Shown one piece after another: positions 54,170 to 62,736 of a stretch of 64,000 nucleotides of DNA. Position 1 is the stretch's first letter. Each line of letters begins with the position of its first letter. The notes under the pieces were generated by a model, which was given only the letters and a program-made list of their open reading frames with translations, was not told the DNA's origin and searched no databases. The DNA lies in NCBI GenBank assembly GCA_027486795.1, contig JAIXOI010000044.1:1-64000 (forward strand), written 5' to 3'. Made by a program: the position numbers and the translations under genes. Origin of the DNA: Sphingobacteriales bacterium (GTDB lineage Bacteria; Bacteroidota; Bacteroidia; Chitinophagales; CAIOSU01).

Positions 54170-54197
54170 CCTTAAAAATTATAATAGCAATGAGTTA

Positions 54198-55436
54198 TTA
54201 ATCAAGCAAGTTGGCATTTGAAGCCCAAGTCCAAGAGGCGAATACTGATTGAGTAGCACCTACTGTTGGAGTTGTAACGGCGGTGTTTGAACCACCAGCA
54301 AGAATAGTATTTAAAGCTGCAGTCAAAGTACTATCGCTAGAAGTAATTGTTGAAGCAATGCTAGACTTAACAAATTGGCTATTGGTAAATTCCAATTCGC
54401 CGCTCTGGAAGTTAGCGTTTGCGCTACCACCTTCTACTGATACCCAGTTAGTAAAGCCAGTAAACGCTACATTGTTGATAGTACCTTGCGCAGCACTTTT
54501 CAAAGTTGCAGCACGACCTGAAGCGCTACTTGGGTTTTTAACGGTACCGTTGTTCAAAGTAAATTTACCTGAAGTGTAGGTAGAACCTTCTGGGCCGTCA
54601 ATTTCCAAACCAGCATTACCAGCACTTGCACCAGCATGAATAACTAGGAAGTTGCTAATTGAACCAGAGTAGTTTTGGTCAAAATCCAATGCATCGTCTT
54701 GGCAATAAACAACCAATATATCGCTCAATACAGCAGCACCACCGAAAATCTCGATACCGTCATCAGAGCTAGCAAAAATTTCAACGTGGTTGATGGTAGT
54801 TGCGCTACCAACACCGCCCAAGGTAAGGCCTTGTAGCTCTTGGTCAGGCTTCAATTCAGTACCGCTGTGGCGGATAGATACAAAAGAAAGGCTACCAGAG
54901 TTGTCAGCATCGTTAGTGCCACCATACAAACCAAATGTGTAGTCGGCAGGGATACCTTCAATTTGCCCTTCAGTATCAGCAGCAGTGGTAGATACTTTGG
55001 CGTTACCCAACAAAATCAAACCGCCCCAAAGGCTAGAGTTATCTTTAGTAAGATTGGTTCCGAATTTTTGACCTACAGTAATGTTATCCAATACTGAAGT
55101 GAAAATGATAGGCTTAGCAGAGGTACCAACGGCATTAATCTTAGCGCCACGAGCAATAATTAAAGCAGAAGCAGCTGCACCAGAACCTTCGCGAGCTTTA
55201 ATAATAGTGCCTTCGTTAATGGTAAGGGTAGCACCACTATCAACTACTACATAGCCAGCTAGTTCGTAGATAGTATCAGCGCTTAAGGTGCGATTAGCAT
55301 TGATTGAACCACTTAAAACTACGTTAGCTGTAGTTTTTGAATCGTTGTTGTCTTCGTCTTTGCTGCAAGATGAAACAATTACTGAGGTTGCCACTAGAAG
55401 CAGCAATGTTCTAAAAATTGTGATGTTATTTAACAT
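54198..55436 (-). CDS. Beta-helix surface lipoprotein
   Basis: A lipoprotein of 412 residues. Signal TLLLLVATSVIVSSC (cysteine about 24) and an acidic linker (SKDEDNNDSKTT). The rest is a right-handed beta-helix-like succession of short hydrophobic strands (GYVVVDSGATLTINEGTIIKA, SLSFVSIRHSGTELKPDQELQGLTLGGVGSATTINHVEIF, DGIEIFGGAAVLSDILVVYCQDDALDFDQNYSG). I recall homologues next to receptors of the 51288 type in Bacteroidota, often misnamed multidrug transporter. Probable extracellular partner of that receptor; ligand unknown. Confidence 0.85.
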   Translation of the reverse strand: MLNNITIFRTLLLLVATSVIVSSCSKDEDNNDSKTTANVVLSGSINANRTLSADTIYELAGYVVVDSGATLTINEGTIIKAREGSGAAASALIIARGAKINAVGTSAKPIIFTSVLDNITVGQKFGTNLTKDNSSLWGGLILLGNAKVSTTAADTEGQIEGIPADYTFGLYGGTNDADNSGSLSFVSIRHSGTELKPDQELQGLTLGGVGSATTINHVEIFASSDDGIEIFGGAAVLSDILVVYCQDDALDFDQNYSGSISNFLVIHAGASAGNAGLEIDGPEGSTYTSGKFTLNNGTVKNPSSASGRAATLKSAAQGTINNVAFTGFTNWVSVEGGSANANFQSGELEFTNSQFVKSSIASTITSSDSTLTAALNTILAGGSNTAVTTPTVGATQSVFASWTWASNANLLD

Positions 55437-55557
55437 AGTTTTGGTTTTGGTGATTATCTTGTTTCAATAGTCGATGCAAAACAACACACAGCGTCTTAAC
55501 CTGAAGTGATTGGCTTATTAAGAATGTTTTATTAAAATCAATGTTAAGCTTACCCAT

Positions 55558-55575
55558 TTTAACCTATCTTTAACA
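55558..55575. promoter_or_regulatory. Pho-box-like direct repeat
   Basis: TTTAACC, 4 bp (TATC), TTTAACA: two 7-bp direct repeats at 11-bp pitch, the layout bound by PhoB-type regulators. A looser third unit may lie just upstream (GTTAAGC). It is in the divergent region between the lipoprotein and the response-regulator gene. Confidence 0.45.
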
Positions 55576-55606
55576 TTGCCGAAACAATACCCAAAGGATG
55601 CAACTT

Positions 55607-55614
55607 TAACTTTG
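55607..55614 (+). promoter_or_regulatory. -7 box of the response-regulator gene
   Basis: TAACTTTG matches TAnnTTTG, 16 bp before the ATG at 55631. There is no TTG at the -33 distance, as expected of an activator-dependent promoter. Confidence 0.55.
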
Positions 55615-55630
55615 CGTAAAATAAATAACC

Positions 55631-56308
55631 ATGTCTGAGAAAATTAAAATTTTGATTGCCGACGACGAACCAGATATCTTGGAGTTTCTACAGTATAACT
55701 TAGAGCGCGAAGGATATGAAACTATTTTGGCAGAAAATGGTCGCGAAGCCATTGTTAAAGCCAAAGCCCATAACCCACAAATGATTTTGCTGGACATCAT
55801 GATGCCTGAGTTAGATGGTATAGAAACCTGCAGGGAATTGCGCAATTTGCCTGATTTCAAAAACACCCTTATCGCTTTTTTAACTGCACGCAACGAAGAT
55901 TACTCGCAAATTGCTGGTTTTGATGTTGGGGCCGACGACTATATAACCAAACCCATCAAGCCGCGCGTGCTCATTAGCCGCATCAAGGCACTCATGCGCA
56001 GGTTTGGTAGCGAAGTACAAGAAGAAAACGTAAGCCTAGGCTCCATTGAAATTGACCGAGAAAAATATTTGGTATACAAAGACGGCGAAAAACTTAGCTT
56101 ACCAAAGAAAGAATTTGAACTACTAAGCCTTTTGGCCTCCAAGCCTGGCAAAGTATTCTCGCGCAAAGAAATAATGAGCAAAATTTGGGGCAACGATATT
56201 ATTGTAGGAGACCGCACCATTGATGTTCATATACGTAAGCTGCGCGAAAAAATTGGTGAAGAACAATTCAAAACCATTAAAGGCATCGGGTATAAGTTTG
56301 ATATGTAA
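55631..56308 (+). CDS. OmpR/PhoB-family response regulator
   Basis: A two-domain regulator of 225 residues. The receiver (1-120) has the acidic pair Asp11-Asp12, phospho-acceptor Asp55 in LLDIMMPE, Thr in FLTARNED and Lys107 in YITKPIK. The winged-helix output domain (about 130-225) ends with GDRTIDVHIRKLREKIGEEQFKTIKGIGYKFDM. PhoB-like by similarity. It is 172 bp upstream of a histidine kinase on the same strand. Confidence 0.93.
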   Translation: MSEKIKILIADDEPDILEFLQYNLEREGYETILAENGREAIVKAKAHNPQMILLDIMMPELDGIETCRELRNLPDFKNTLIAFLTARNEDYSQIAGFDVGADDYITKPIKPRVLISRIKALMRRFGSEVQEENVSLGSIEIDREKYLVYKDGEKLSLPKKEFELLSLLASKPGKVFSRKEIMSKIWGNDIIVGDRTIDVHIRKLREKIGEEQFKTIKGIGYKFDM

Positions 56309-56432
56309 TTGTAGGATGTGCAATATGCGATGTACCCTATTAGTAAAGGATGAGCTAAGAATAAGTTATTTACGCGTGTTGCATTGAAAAGGGTTTCCAT
56401 TTCATCCCAGTGCGCGTAATGCAGAAAAAAAT

Positions 56433-56474
56433 GTACTTGGTACTTTGTACTTTGTACTTTATACCTCGTACATT
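56433..56474. repeat. GTACTTT array upstream of the histidine kinase
   Basis: Six 7-bp units: GTACTTG, GTACTTT, GTACTTT, GTACTTT, ATACCTC, GTACATT. It ends 6 bp before the kinase ATG at 56481 and is open in its frame, giving the false N-terminus MYFVLYTSYIK. Confidence 0.9.
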
Positions 56475-56480
56475 AAAACA

Positions 56481-57527
56481 ATGAAGAATCTTTCGCCACG
56501 CGATTTAGTAGTTGCATTAAACGGCAGTTTATCTTTAATGATATTAATGGTGCTTTACGGGCTCACCAGCCTAGCAGGCGTGCAATTGCCTATTTGGGCA
56601 ATATTGGGCATTCCGGTAGTAAACTTCGTTATTGGGTACTTTTTACTTTCCGCGCTGCTCGAAAAATTCATCTATCGCCGGGTAAAGGTTATTTATAAAA
56701 CCATTAACAACCTAAAAGCCCCTAAACATGCCGCTCCACTTCAGCTAAAAATAAACGATGATGTGCTTTCTAACGTTGAGCGCGAAGTAGTGGACTGGAC
56801 CAAACGCCAATCGCAGGAAATTGAAATGCTGAAAAGCTCTGATAACTATCGAAAAGAGTTTATCGGTAATGTTTCGCACGAGCTGAAAACACCCATATTC
56901 AACATTCAAGGTTATATTCACACCCTTATTGATGGTGGCCTGCACGACGAAAAAATTAACAAAAGCTACTTGTACAAGGCAAGCCAAAATCTTGACCGCC
57001 TCAGCGCAATTGTAGAAGACCTGGAAACTATTAGCCAACTAGAAACAAATGCCCTGATACTCGATATCCGAAAGTTCGATTTTGTGAAACTGTTAAAGGA
57101 GGTATTCGAGAACTTGGAGATGCAGGCCGATCTTAAAGACATAAACCTGATAATGAAAGAAGGGTCGCCTAAAATTATAAACGTATTGGCGGACAGAGAG
57201 CGTATACGACAAGTAATAACCAACTTGCTCACCAACTCTATAAAATATGGAAAGCAAAAAGGCACTACTTCAATCGGCATATACGACATGCACGACAATT
57301 TATTGATTGAAGTAACCGATGACGGAATAGGAATAGCTGAGCAACACTTACCTCGCTTGTTCGAGCGCTTTTACAGAGTGGATAAGAGCCGAGCAAGAGA
57401 CCAAGGAGGAACAGGCTTAGGCTTATCTATTGTAAAACATATAATAGAGGCCCATCAGCAAACCATAAATGTGCGTAGTACTGTTGGTATTGGTTCTACT
57501 TTTGGCTTTACGCTAAAAAAAGCATAG
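56481..57527 (+). CDS. Sensor histidine kinase, PhoR-like
   Basis: A kinase of 348 residues from the ATG at 56481 (MKNLSPRDLVV); the 12 codons before it come from the repeat. Two membrane helices (about 9-32 and 38-60) with almost no periplasmic loop, a short linker without PAS domain, a HisKA domain with phospho-accepting His133 in FIGNVSHELKTPIFNIQGY, and an HATPase domain (NLLTNSIKYG, EVTDDGIGIAEQHLPRLFERFYRVDKSR, GGTGLGLSIVKHIIEAH). Without a sensing loop, the signal may come through a membrane partner, as PhoR senses through PstSCAB-PhoU. Confidence 0.93.
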   Translation: MKNLSPRDLVVALNGSLSLMILMVLYGLTSLAGVQLPIWAILGIPVVNFVIGYFLLSALLEKFIYRRVKVIYKTINNLKAPKHAAPLQLKINDDVLSNVEREVVDWTKRQSQEIEMLKSSDNYRKEFIGNVSHELKTPIFNIQGYIHTLIDGGLHDEKINKSYLYKASQNLDRLSAIVEDLETISQLETNALILDIRKFDFVKLLKEVFENLEMQADLKDINLIMKEGSPKIINVLADRERIRQVITNLLTNSIKYGKQKGTTSIGIYDMHDNLLIEVTDDGIGIAEQHLPRLFERFYRVDKSRARDQGGTGLGLSIVKHIIEAHQQTINVRSTVGIGSTFGFTLKKA

Positions 57528-57880
57528 CGGCAGTGCTATAACTTAGACAACAAGGGCTGGAGCAAAAAACGGTGGCGCTTTTTCGAACTTCGAGAAAAGA
57601 TTTATTACAAAGAATCCCAACAATAAACAATTGACAAGTAACCGCCACTAATACAAAAAGTATTATCCCAACGCAAACACATTTTAAGTTTAATTACTTA
57701 ATTATTTGTACTTAATAGATTGCGTTTGCTAACACAAGTATTATCCATTGTAATAATATTGAACCCGAAAAAGCTACACTTTTAATTATTTTAGCTTTAA
57801 AGTAGGATATATTGTGGAATAATTCGGCGGAATGATGTAATATAGCAGTGGGAAAATTTGTTAACGATTAATTAATAACT
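57528..57880. other. 353-bp gene-free region
   Basis: AT-rich, with no coding frame. AACGCAAACAC near 57670 and TTGCGTTTGCT near 57720 form an imperfect inverted repeat about 50 bp apart. It probably includes the promoter of the small gene at 57881, but I see no clean -33/-7 pair. Confidence 0.4.
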
Positions 57881-58087
57881 ATGGCTGCTAAAGTAGAAGG
57901 CTATCAAGCCAAATTTATAACACTAGAAGAAGCTCTAAGCGATGCTAAAAAACAATCAGCAAAACTAGGAACTAAATTGAGTGTAATTCAATCAAAAACC
58001 ATTTATTACGTAGATACAAATATTGTAGTTAGGGATTGGGAAACCCTACACGGTATGTACGAAAATGGCAAAAAAGTAAAAATTTAA
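57881..58087 (+). CDS. Small cytoplasmic protein, 68 residues, function unknown
   Basis: A charged soluble protein: MAAKVEGYQAKFITLEEALSD, then AKLGTKLSVIQSKTIYYVDTNIVVRDWETLHGMYENGKKVKI. A helix followed by three strands is likely. It looks genuine: ATG after an AT-rich leader, strong terminator directly behind, balanced composition. I have a faint memory of similar short proteins in Bacteroidota but cannot name a family. It is probably monocistronic and, from the isolated strong terminator, perhaps well expressed. Confidence 0.75.
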   Translation: MAAKVEGYQAKFITLEEALSDAKKQSAKLGTKLSVIQSKTIYYVDTNIVVRDWETLHGMYENGKKVKI

Positions 58088-58106
58088 AAACAAGCTATAA
58101 AGCACA

Positions 58107-58143
58107 CAAAACCAGCAGTGTATTAAGCATACTGCTGGTTTTG
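58107..58143. terminator. Bidirectional rho-independent terminator
   Basis: CAAAACCAGCAGT, loop of 11, ACTGCTGGTTTTG. The 13-bp perfect stem has A/T ends on both strands. It serves the 57881 gene and the convergent 58144 gene. Confidence 0.92.
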
Positions 58144-58590
58144 TTATTTAGCTAAATGTAGCTTTTTGCTCAAGGTAAGGTAAATAAGTTCAATCATAAT
58201 ACCGAACCCTACCCAGAGCGGATAATAATCGAGCCGAATGTAACCCATTACGTGCCATCCTGTGGTATACTCCCATGGGCACCTACCGGTAGTTACATCC
58301 AACACCCAGCCAGTTACAAATTCAACGGCCAATATAGCTATGCCGTATAATGCCCACCGTAGGGCAGAAGGCCACTGCTTTAGCCTTCCATAAATTAGAG
58401 GAAGCGCTATGCCCGCAAGCCCATAAATGGGAAACATCCATATATACGACGTACCTAGTAATCGCCAATTGATAGGCTCGTTTTGCTGCACAGCGGTTAT
58501 AGCATCAACTATAGCGGTAAAAAAAATCTCGGTAGTGATGCCAATGCAGCCAAATGCAGCAAATAGAAAAAGATAGTTAGCTCTGCTCAT
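58144..58590 (-). CDS. Small four-helix membrane protein (putative type IV ABC transporter permease-like family)
   Basis: A protein of 148 residues with four membrane helices. The C-terminal part has EFVTGWVLDVTTGRCPWEYTTGWHVMGYIRLDYYPLWVGFGIMIE, which fits the PF06541-like family (E...G, W.Y....G.I.L....W). That family name is historical and transport is not proven. Single gene, convergent with the small protein gene. Confidence 0.75.
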   Translation of the reverse strand: MSRANYLFLFAAFGCIGITTEIFFTAIVDAITAVQQNEPINWRLLGTSYIWMFPIYGLAGIALPLIYGRLKQWPSALRWALYGIAILAVEFVTGWVLDVTTGRCPWEYTTGWHVMGYIRLDYYPLWVGFGIMIELIYLTLSKKLHLAK

Positions 58591-58715
58591 GATGTAAAAA
58601 TGGTTAAGAAACCTTAATTTACAATCATCATATCTGAAAATGTAAACAATAATTTGCTTGACTCGTATTTATTGATGTAGCTTTGTGCTACTTAATTTTA
58701 AAGTTAAGTCAGGTA

Positions 58716-59150
58716 TTGGCAACAAAAAAACAACGCTTTATACTTTTGCTACTTACCCTACTTTTTGTTTGGGTGAACGGGATAGTTGCGCCCTACCAAT
58801 GCAGTCAGAATGCAAATGCTAAGTCGCAAATCATCTTATCCGCCTCAGAAACCACTGACACTTCGCTCAAAAGCCTGCTAACAGTTCCTGGCCAAGCATC
58901 GGTGCAAATGCCCGCTGAAGATGGAATAAGGCATATGCACAGTGCATATCCTGCGGAAGAAACGTTTGAAGAGCAAGAAGAAGTAGACCACAAAGACGAA
59001 GAAGGTTTGCGGTACTTTCAGCTGCCCGATTACCTGAAACCAATAATCAATGCAACTTATAACACCCTACTAACGGTAACGCACCACGAACAATATAGCG
59101 CTACCCGCAAGCAGTCAACCTATCTGTTGGACTGTAGTTTTCTGATTTGA
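58716..59150 (+). CDS. Small exported or membrane-anchored protein upstream of SulP (copy 2)
   Basis: An unrecognised protein of 144 residues from a TTG at 58716 (MATKKQRFILLLLTLLFVWVNGIVAP), since no ATG occurs earlier. Hydrophobic segment about 8-24, then a polar stretch with an acidic core (EETFEEQEEVDHKDEEGLRYF, about 80-100) and a C-terminal part NTLLTVTHHEQYSATRKQSTYLLDCSFLI. It is 103 bp upstream of the second SulP gene, the same position and build as the gene at 38628. The sequences are too divergent for me to claim homology. Confidence 0.6.
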   Translation: MATKKQRFILLLLTLLFVWVNGIVAPYQCSQNANAKSQIILSASETTDTSLKSLLTVPGQASVQMPAEDGIRHMHSAYPAEETFEEQEEVDHKDEEGLRYFQLPDYLKPIINATYNTLLTVTHHEQYSATRKQSTYLLDCSFLI

Positions 59151-59253
59151 GTTAAATAGCATTTTCAAGCAAGCCCGTATTCAGAGACCAGCCAATGGAC
59201 CTGACTAGTAGCTGCTCCAATCTATTTCAATTCCAAATCCAGAAACGTATTTT

Positions 59254-60879
59254 ATGAGTTATAATATCCTTCCGAAAGACGGTATTGCCGGTCTAAAACA
59301 AAACTGGAAATCCGATTTGCTTTCAGGTTTCCTAGTTTTTCTAATTGCCCTACCGCTATGTCTTGGCATAGCTATGGCCAGCGGGTTTCCGCCAATAGCA
59401 GGCATCTTTACGGCTATTATCGGTGGTTTAATTGTAAGCCCAATGATGGGCTCTCGACTATCCATAAAAGGCCCCGCGGCAGGGCTCATCGCTATTGCCG
59501 TGGCGGCCGTAGCCGATTTGGGCCAAGGCGATGCCATGCTTGGTTATAAACTTGCCCTTGCGGTGGTAGTAGTTACCGGTTTTGTGCAAGTAGCATTTGC
59601 ATTGTTGCGTTTAGGTCGCTTTGTCGATTTTTTCCCTACTGCAGCTGTACATGGCATGCTTGCGGCCATAGGCATTATCATCATTGCCAAGCAATTTCCG
59701 GTAATGCTTGGCGTAAAACCAGAAGCCAGCAACCCACTTTTGATATTGGCAGAAATACCATCTATGCTTGCCAACCTCAACCCCGAAGTAGCTATAATTG
59801 GCGGTTTGAGCCTACTAATCTTGTTTGGGTTGCCAATGATAAAAATAGGTTGGGTTAAGAAAATACCCGCCCCAATGTTAGTATTGTTTATGGCTATTCC
59901 TCTTGGTTTTGCTTTCGATTTAAGCCATGAGCACCAGTATCTTTTCCTTGATCACCACTTTAGCCTGGGGCCCCGCTTTTTGGTTACCTTGCCCGATAAT
60001 ATTACTGACGGTATAAACTTCCCCGATTTTAGCCAAATATTTACGGGCACTTCCATTAAGTACATCATTATGTTCGCATTAGTTGGAAGCCTAGAATCGT
60101 TGCTGACTGTTAAAGCAATAGATGGTTTAGACCCTTACCACCGCAAATCAGACCCTAACCGCGATTTGCTTGCCGTAGGTGTTGGAAATACCTTGAGCGG
60201 TTTCGTTGGCGGCTTGCCCATGATTGCAGAAGTGGTGCGCAGCTCGGCAAACGTAAACAACGGCGCAAAGACCCGTTGGGCCAATTTCTTTCATGGCGCT
60301 TTGTTATTGTTTTTTGTAGCATTAGTACCTAACTTGATACACCAAATACCGCTAGCGGCATTGGCTGCAATGCTAGTATACACCGGTACTCGGCTAGCTT
60401 CTCCAAAGCTCTTTAAAGAAACTTACCAAGTTGGTAAGGAACAGATAGCTGTTTTCATGATTACCGTTATTGTAACCCTTGCCGAAGACCTTTTGGTGGG
60501 CATTGCAGCAGGCATTGTGCTCGAATTATTAATCTATCTTTTCTCGGGGGCAAAATTAAGCAGCCTGTTTAAGTTAAAAATTGACGCTACCGAGTTGCAA
60601 GAAGAAATAACCATAAAGCCCTCCGAATCGGCCACGTTTGCCAACTACTTGGGCTTTAAGAAATGCTTAGATAACATACCCTTGGGCAAAAAAGTGACCA
60701 TTGATCTTTCAGGCATGAGCTTGATTGACCATACTTGCATGGAACAATTACATCACTTTGAGCACCAATACCCTAGAACAGGCGGCAGCGTGCACATTAT
60801 TGGCCTTGATACCCTTAGGGCTTCGTCTTCGCATCCATTGGCTGGACGAAGAGCCCCTAAAAAACAAAAAGCACATTAA
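59254..60879 (+). CDS. SulP-family anion transporter (porin-linked)
   Basis: A protein of 541 residues. Signature LVFLIALPLCLGIAMASGFPPIAGIFTAIIGG, then MGSRLSIKGPAAG and GNTLSGFVGGLPMIAEVVRSSANVNNGAKT, collinear with the copy at 36820. The C-terminal STAS domain (about 440-541) is fuller than in that copy (KKVTIDLSGMSLIDHTCMEQLHHFEHQ). The anion is unknown: sulfate, bicarbonate or chloride. A porin-like barrel gene follows by 195 bp. Confidence 0.93.
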   Translation: MSYNILPKDGIAGLKQNWKSDLLSGFLVFLIALPLCLGIAMASGFPPIAGIFTAIIGGLIVSPMMGSRLSIKGPAAGLIAIAVAAVADLGQGDAMLGYKLALAVVVVTGFVQVAFALLRLGRFVDFFPTAAVHGMLAAIGIIIIAKQFPVMLGVKPEASNPLLILAEIPSMLANLNPEVAIIGGLSLLILFGLPMIKIGWVKKIPAPMLVLFMAIPLGFAFDLSHEHQYLFLDHHFSLGPRFLVTLPDNITDGINFPDFSQIFTGTSIKYIIMFALVGSLESLLTVKAIDGLDPYHRKSDPNRDLLAVGVGNTLSGFVGGLPMIAEVVRSSANVNNGAKTRWANFFHGALLLFFVALVPNLIHQIPLAALAAMLVYTGTRLASPKLFKETYQVGKEQIAVFMITVIVTLAEDLLVGIAAGIVLELLIYLFSGAKLSSLFKLKIDATELQEEITIKPSESATFANYLGFKKCLDNIPLGKKVTIDLSGMSLIDHTCMEQLHHFEHQYPRTGGSVHIIGLDTLRASSSHPLAGRRAPKKQKAH

Positions 60880-61074
60880 CCCTTACAGGCAGTTTGGAGA
60901 TGGGGTCTTCGTTCATTTCAAAAGAAAAGAAAGAAGGCCCCAATATCAATAATTTTATTCGGGAGTCTATTTTTTGTTGCGGCATGTGATTAACCAGGCT
61001 TGCCTTTTAATCGCTCACATTCGGCAATTGGCTGCTATTAATCAATGCATCCCAACTCACTCAAGTTACTTAAC

Positions 61075-62388
61075 ATGAAAAGGATAACCATACTCTTGGC
61101 ATTTGCCATTGCAACTTTTGCTACGCAAGCCCAACAAATAAAAGAACTGAAACTAAAACTCAATGAAAGTGGCGATTTATACATTAAAGCCACTTTTCTA
61201 AACCAAACTTGGCTACGATATAACCAAAGCAACCCTGGCACCTTAGCAAACAACAACCCCGCCAGCAATACTTTTGATATTGGCCTGCGCCGAACACGCT
61301 TGCAGCTATTCGGCCAAATTACGCCACGCATATTTTTTTACACCCAATTGGGCATGAACAACTTCAATTATGCTAGCCAAAATGCAGGCAATCGTAAATT
61401 TCAAGTGTTTTTTCATGATGCGTTGGGTGAATTCAAAGTATTTAAAAACGATAACAAGTTAAAGTTAGGTGCGGGTTTGACCATAGCCAGTGGCTTATCT
61501 CGTTATAGCCAACCAGGCATTACCAGTATTATGACCATGGATGTGCCAGTGTTTGCGCAAGCAACCGTAGAGCAAACTGATGAGTTTGCCCGCAGCTTGA
61601 GTTTCTATGCTCGCGGTCAAATTGGTCACTTTGATTACCGAGTGGTATTAAGCGACCCATTTTTGGTACAAACCAATGGCACCACGCCGCCTGCAATATC
61701 AGAAAATGCCACTTTTGCCCTTAAAGGCCATCACATGAAATACCAAACGCTCTTAATTTGGAATTTCTTTGATAGCGAAAACCACACCACCCCTTACATG
61801 GCGGGTACCTATCTCGGCACAAAAAAAATACTGAACCTTGAGGCAGGAGCTATCATTCATCCTAAAGCGTTATGGAGCAGTAACGGCATAGATACAAGCT
61901 ACCATACTATGGTTCTGTGGAGCATTGCCGCATTTTTAGATATGCCCATTAATGACAAAGGCGCAGCCGTAAATGCATACTTAGGATACTTTAATACCGA
62001 CTATGGCCCAGGTTATATACGCAACAACGGTATAATGAACCCTGCCAGCGGGAGCGATGGTAAAAGCTTTAATGGCGGTGGAAACGCATTACCCATGTTT
62101 GGCACTGGCCAAGAAATATATGCCCAAACTGGCTACAAATTTAAAGACAACCTCTTTGGCGAACTGGGTACCTTGATGCCATATGCAAGCAGCACCCTGT
62201 CGTTTTACGAAAGGTTGGCCGACCCCGTTCTTGTTTACAACATTGGCCTTAACTGGCTGATAAATGGCCATACCAGCAAAATTACGCTAGACTATCAAAA
62301 CCGCCCAGTGTTTATACCAACTGCCGATAAGCCAGTGGCCAACGGAAGGCGTTCATCACTTACATTGCAATATCAAATATACTTTTAA
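61075..62388 (+). CDS. Porin-like outer-membrane protein
   Basis: A protein of 437 residues from the ATG at 61075 (MKRITILLAFAIATFATQAQ, signal). Early strands carry DIGLRRTRLQLFGQITPRIFFYTQLGMNNF, a pattern seen in OprO/OprP-like anion porins. Strand-turn repeats continue to the end (RRSSLTLQYQIYF), with the terminal aromatic expected of barrels. It lies behind the SulP gene on the same strand and so may admit the anion across the outer membrane. The substrate is inferred only. Confidence 0.8.
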   Translation: MKRITILLAFAIATFATQAQQIKELKLKLNESGDLYIKATFLNQTWLRYNQSNPGTLANNNPASNTFDIGLRRTRLQLFGQITPRIFFYTQLGMNNFNYASQNAGNRKFQVFFHDALGEFKVFKNDNKLKLGAGLTIASGLSRYSQPGITSIMTMDVPVFAQATVEQTDEFARSLSFYARGQIGHFDYRVVLSDPFLVQTNGTTPPAISENATFALKGHHMKYQTLLIWNFFDSENHTTPYMAGTYLGTKKILNLEAGAIIHPKALWSSNGIDTSYHTMVLWSIAAFLDMPINDKGAAVNAYLGYFNTDYGPGYIRNNGIMNPASGSDGKSFNGGGNALPMFGTGQEIYAQTGYKFKDNLFGELGTLMPYASSTLSFYERLADPVLVYNIGLNWLINGHTSKITLDYQNRPVFIPTADKPVANGRRSSLTLQYQIYF

Positions 62389-62415
62389 TATCGTCGGTTG
62401 CAGCTTGCCCCTCTG

Positions 62416-62453
62416 CTCCTGCTCAATTTCATCAATTGGTCGGGAGTTTTTTT
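62416..62453 (+). terminator. Probable terminator of the porin gene
   Basis: CTCC...CAATT, loop, AATTG...GGGAG followed by seven T. The stem is interrupted but the position and T-run fit, about 30 bp past the stop. Confidence 0.7.
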
Positions 62454-62685
62454 GTATGCACCATTATCTCCATCAATTCCTGAAACGGAGGCGCCTCTTT
62501 GTGCTTGCGATCGCTGTAAATATTCTAAACTAATTTTAATTCACTTGGATCATTTTCTTCTAGATATACTCTATCAAAACATTACTATATCGTTGCGAAA
62601 AAACAGCCTACGGTAATCAGCTTTCGCGCTAAAATAACATTGCGCCAATAGTATGTTGAACCAAAAAATAGGACAAAATATTCCT

Positions 62686-62714
62686 AAAAAAGCCCCCCAT
62701 TACTGGAGGCTTTT
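62686..62714 (-). terminator. Terminator of the repeat-rich T9SS gene
   Basis: On the reverse strand, AAGCCTCC, loop AGTAAT, GGGGGGCTT then a T-run. It lies 22 bp past the stop codon at 62737. Confidence 0.8.
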
Positions 62715-62736
62715 AAACTATTTTGGCTGTTTGCCA

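Larger units (their letters stand above)
62389..62736. other. 348-bp region between convergent genes
   Basis: It holds the two terminators listed separately. Between them (62454-62685) I see only AT-rich sequence with no coding frame. Confidence 0.5.

Noticed and set aside
60902-60941. Stem GGGGTCTTC/GAAGGCCCC after the second SulP gene as a terminator
   Set aside because: One mismatch, a long A-rich loop and no T-run; too weak to list as a feature.
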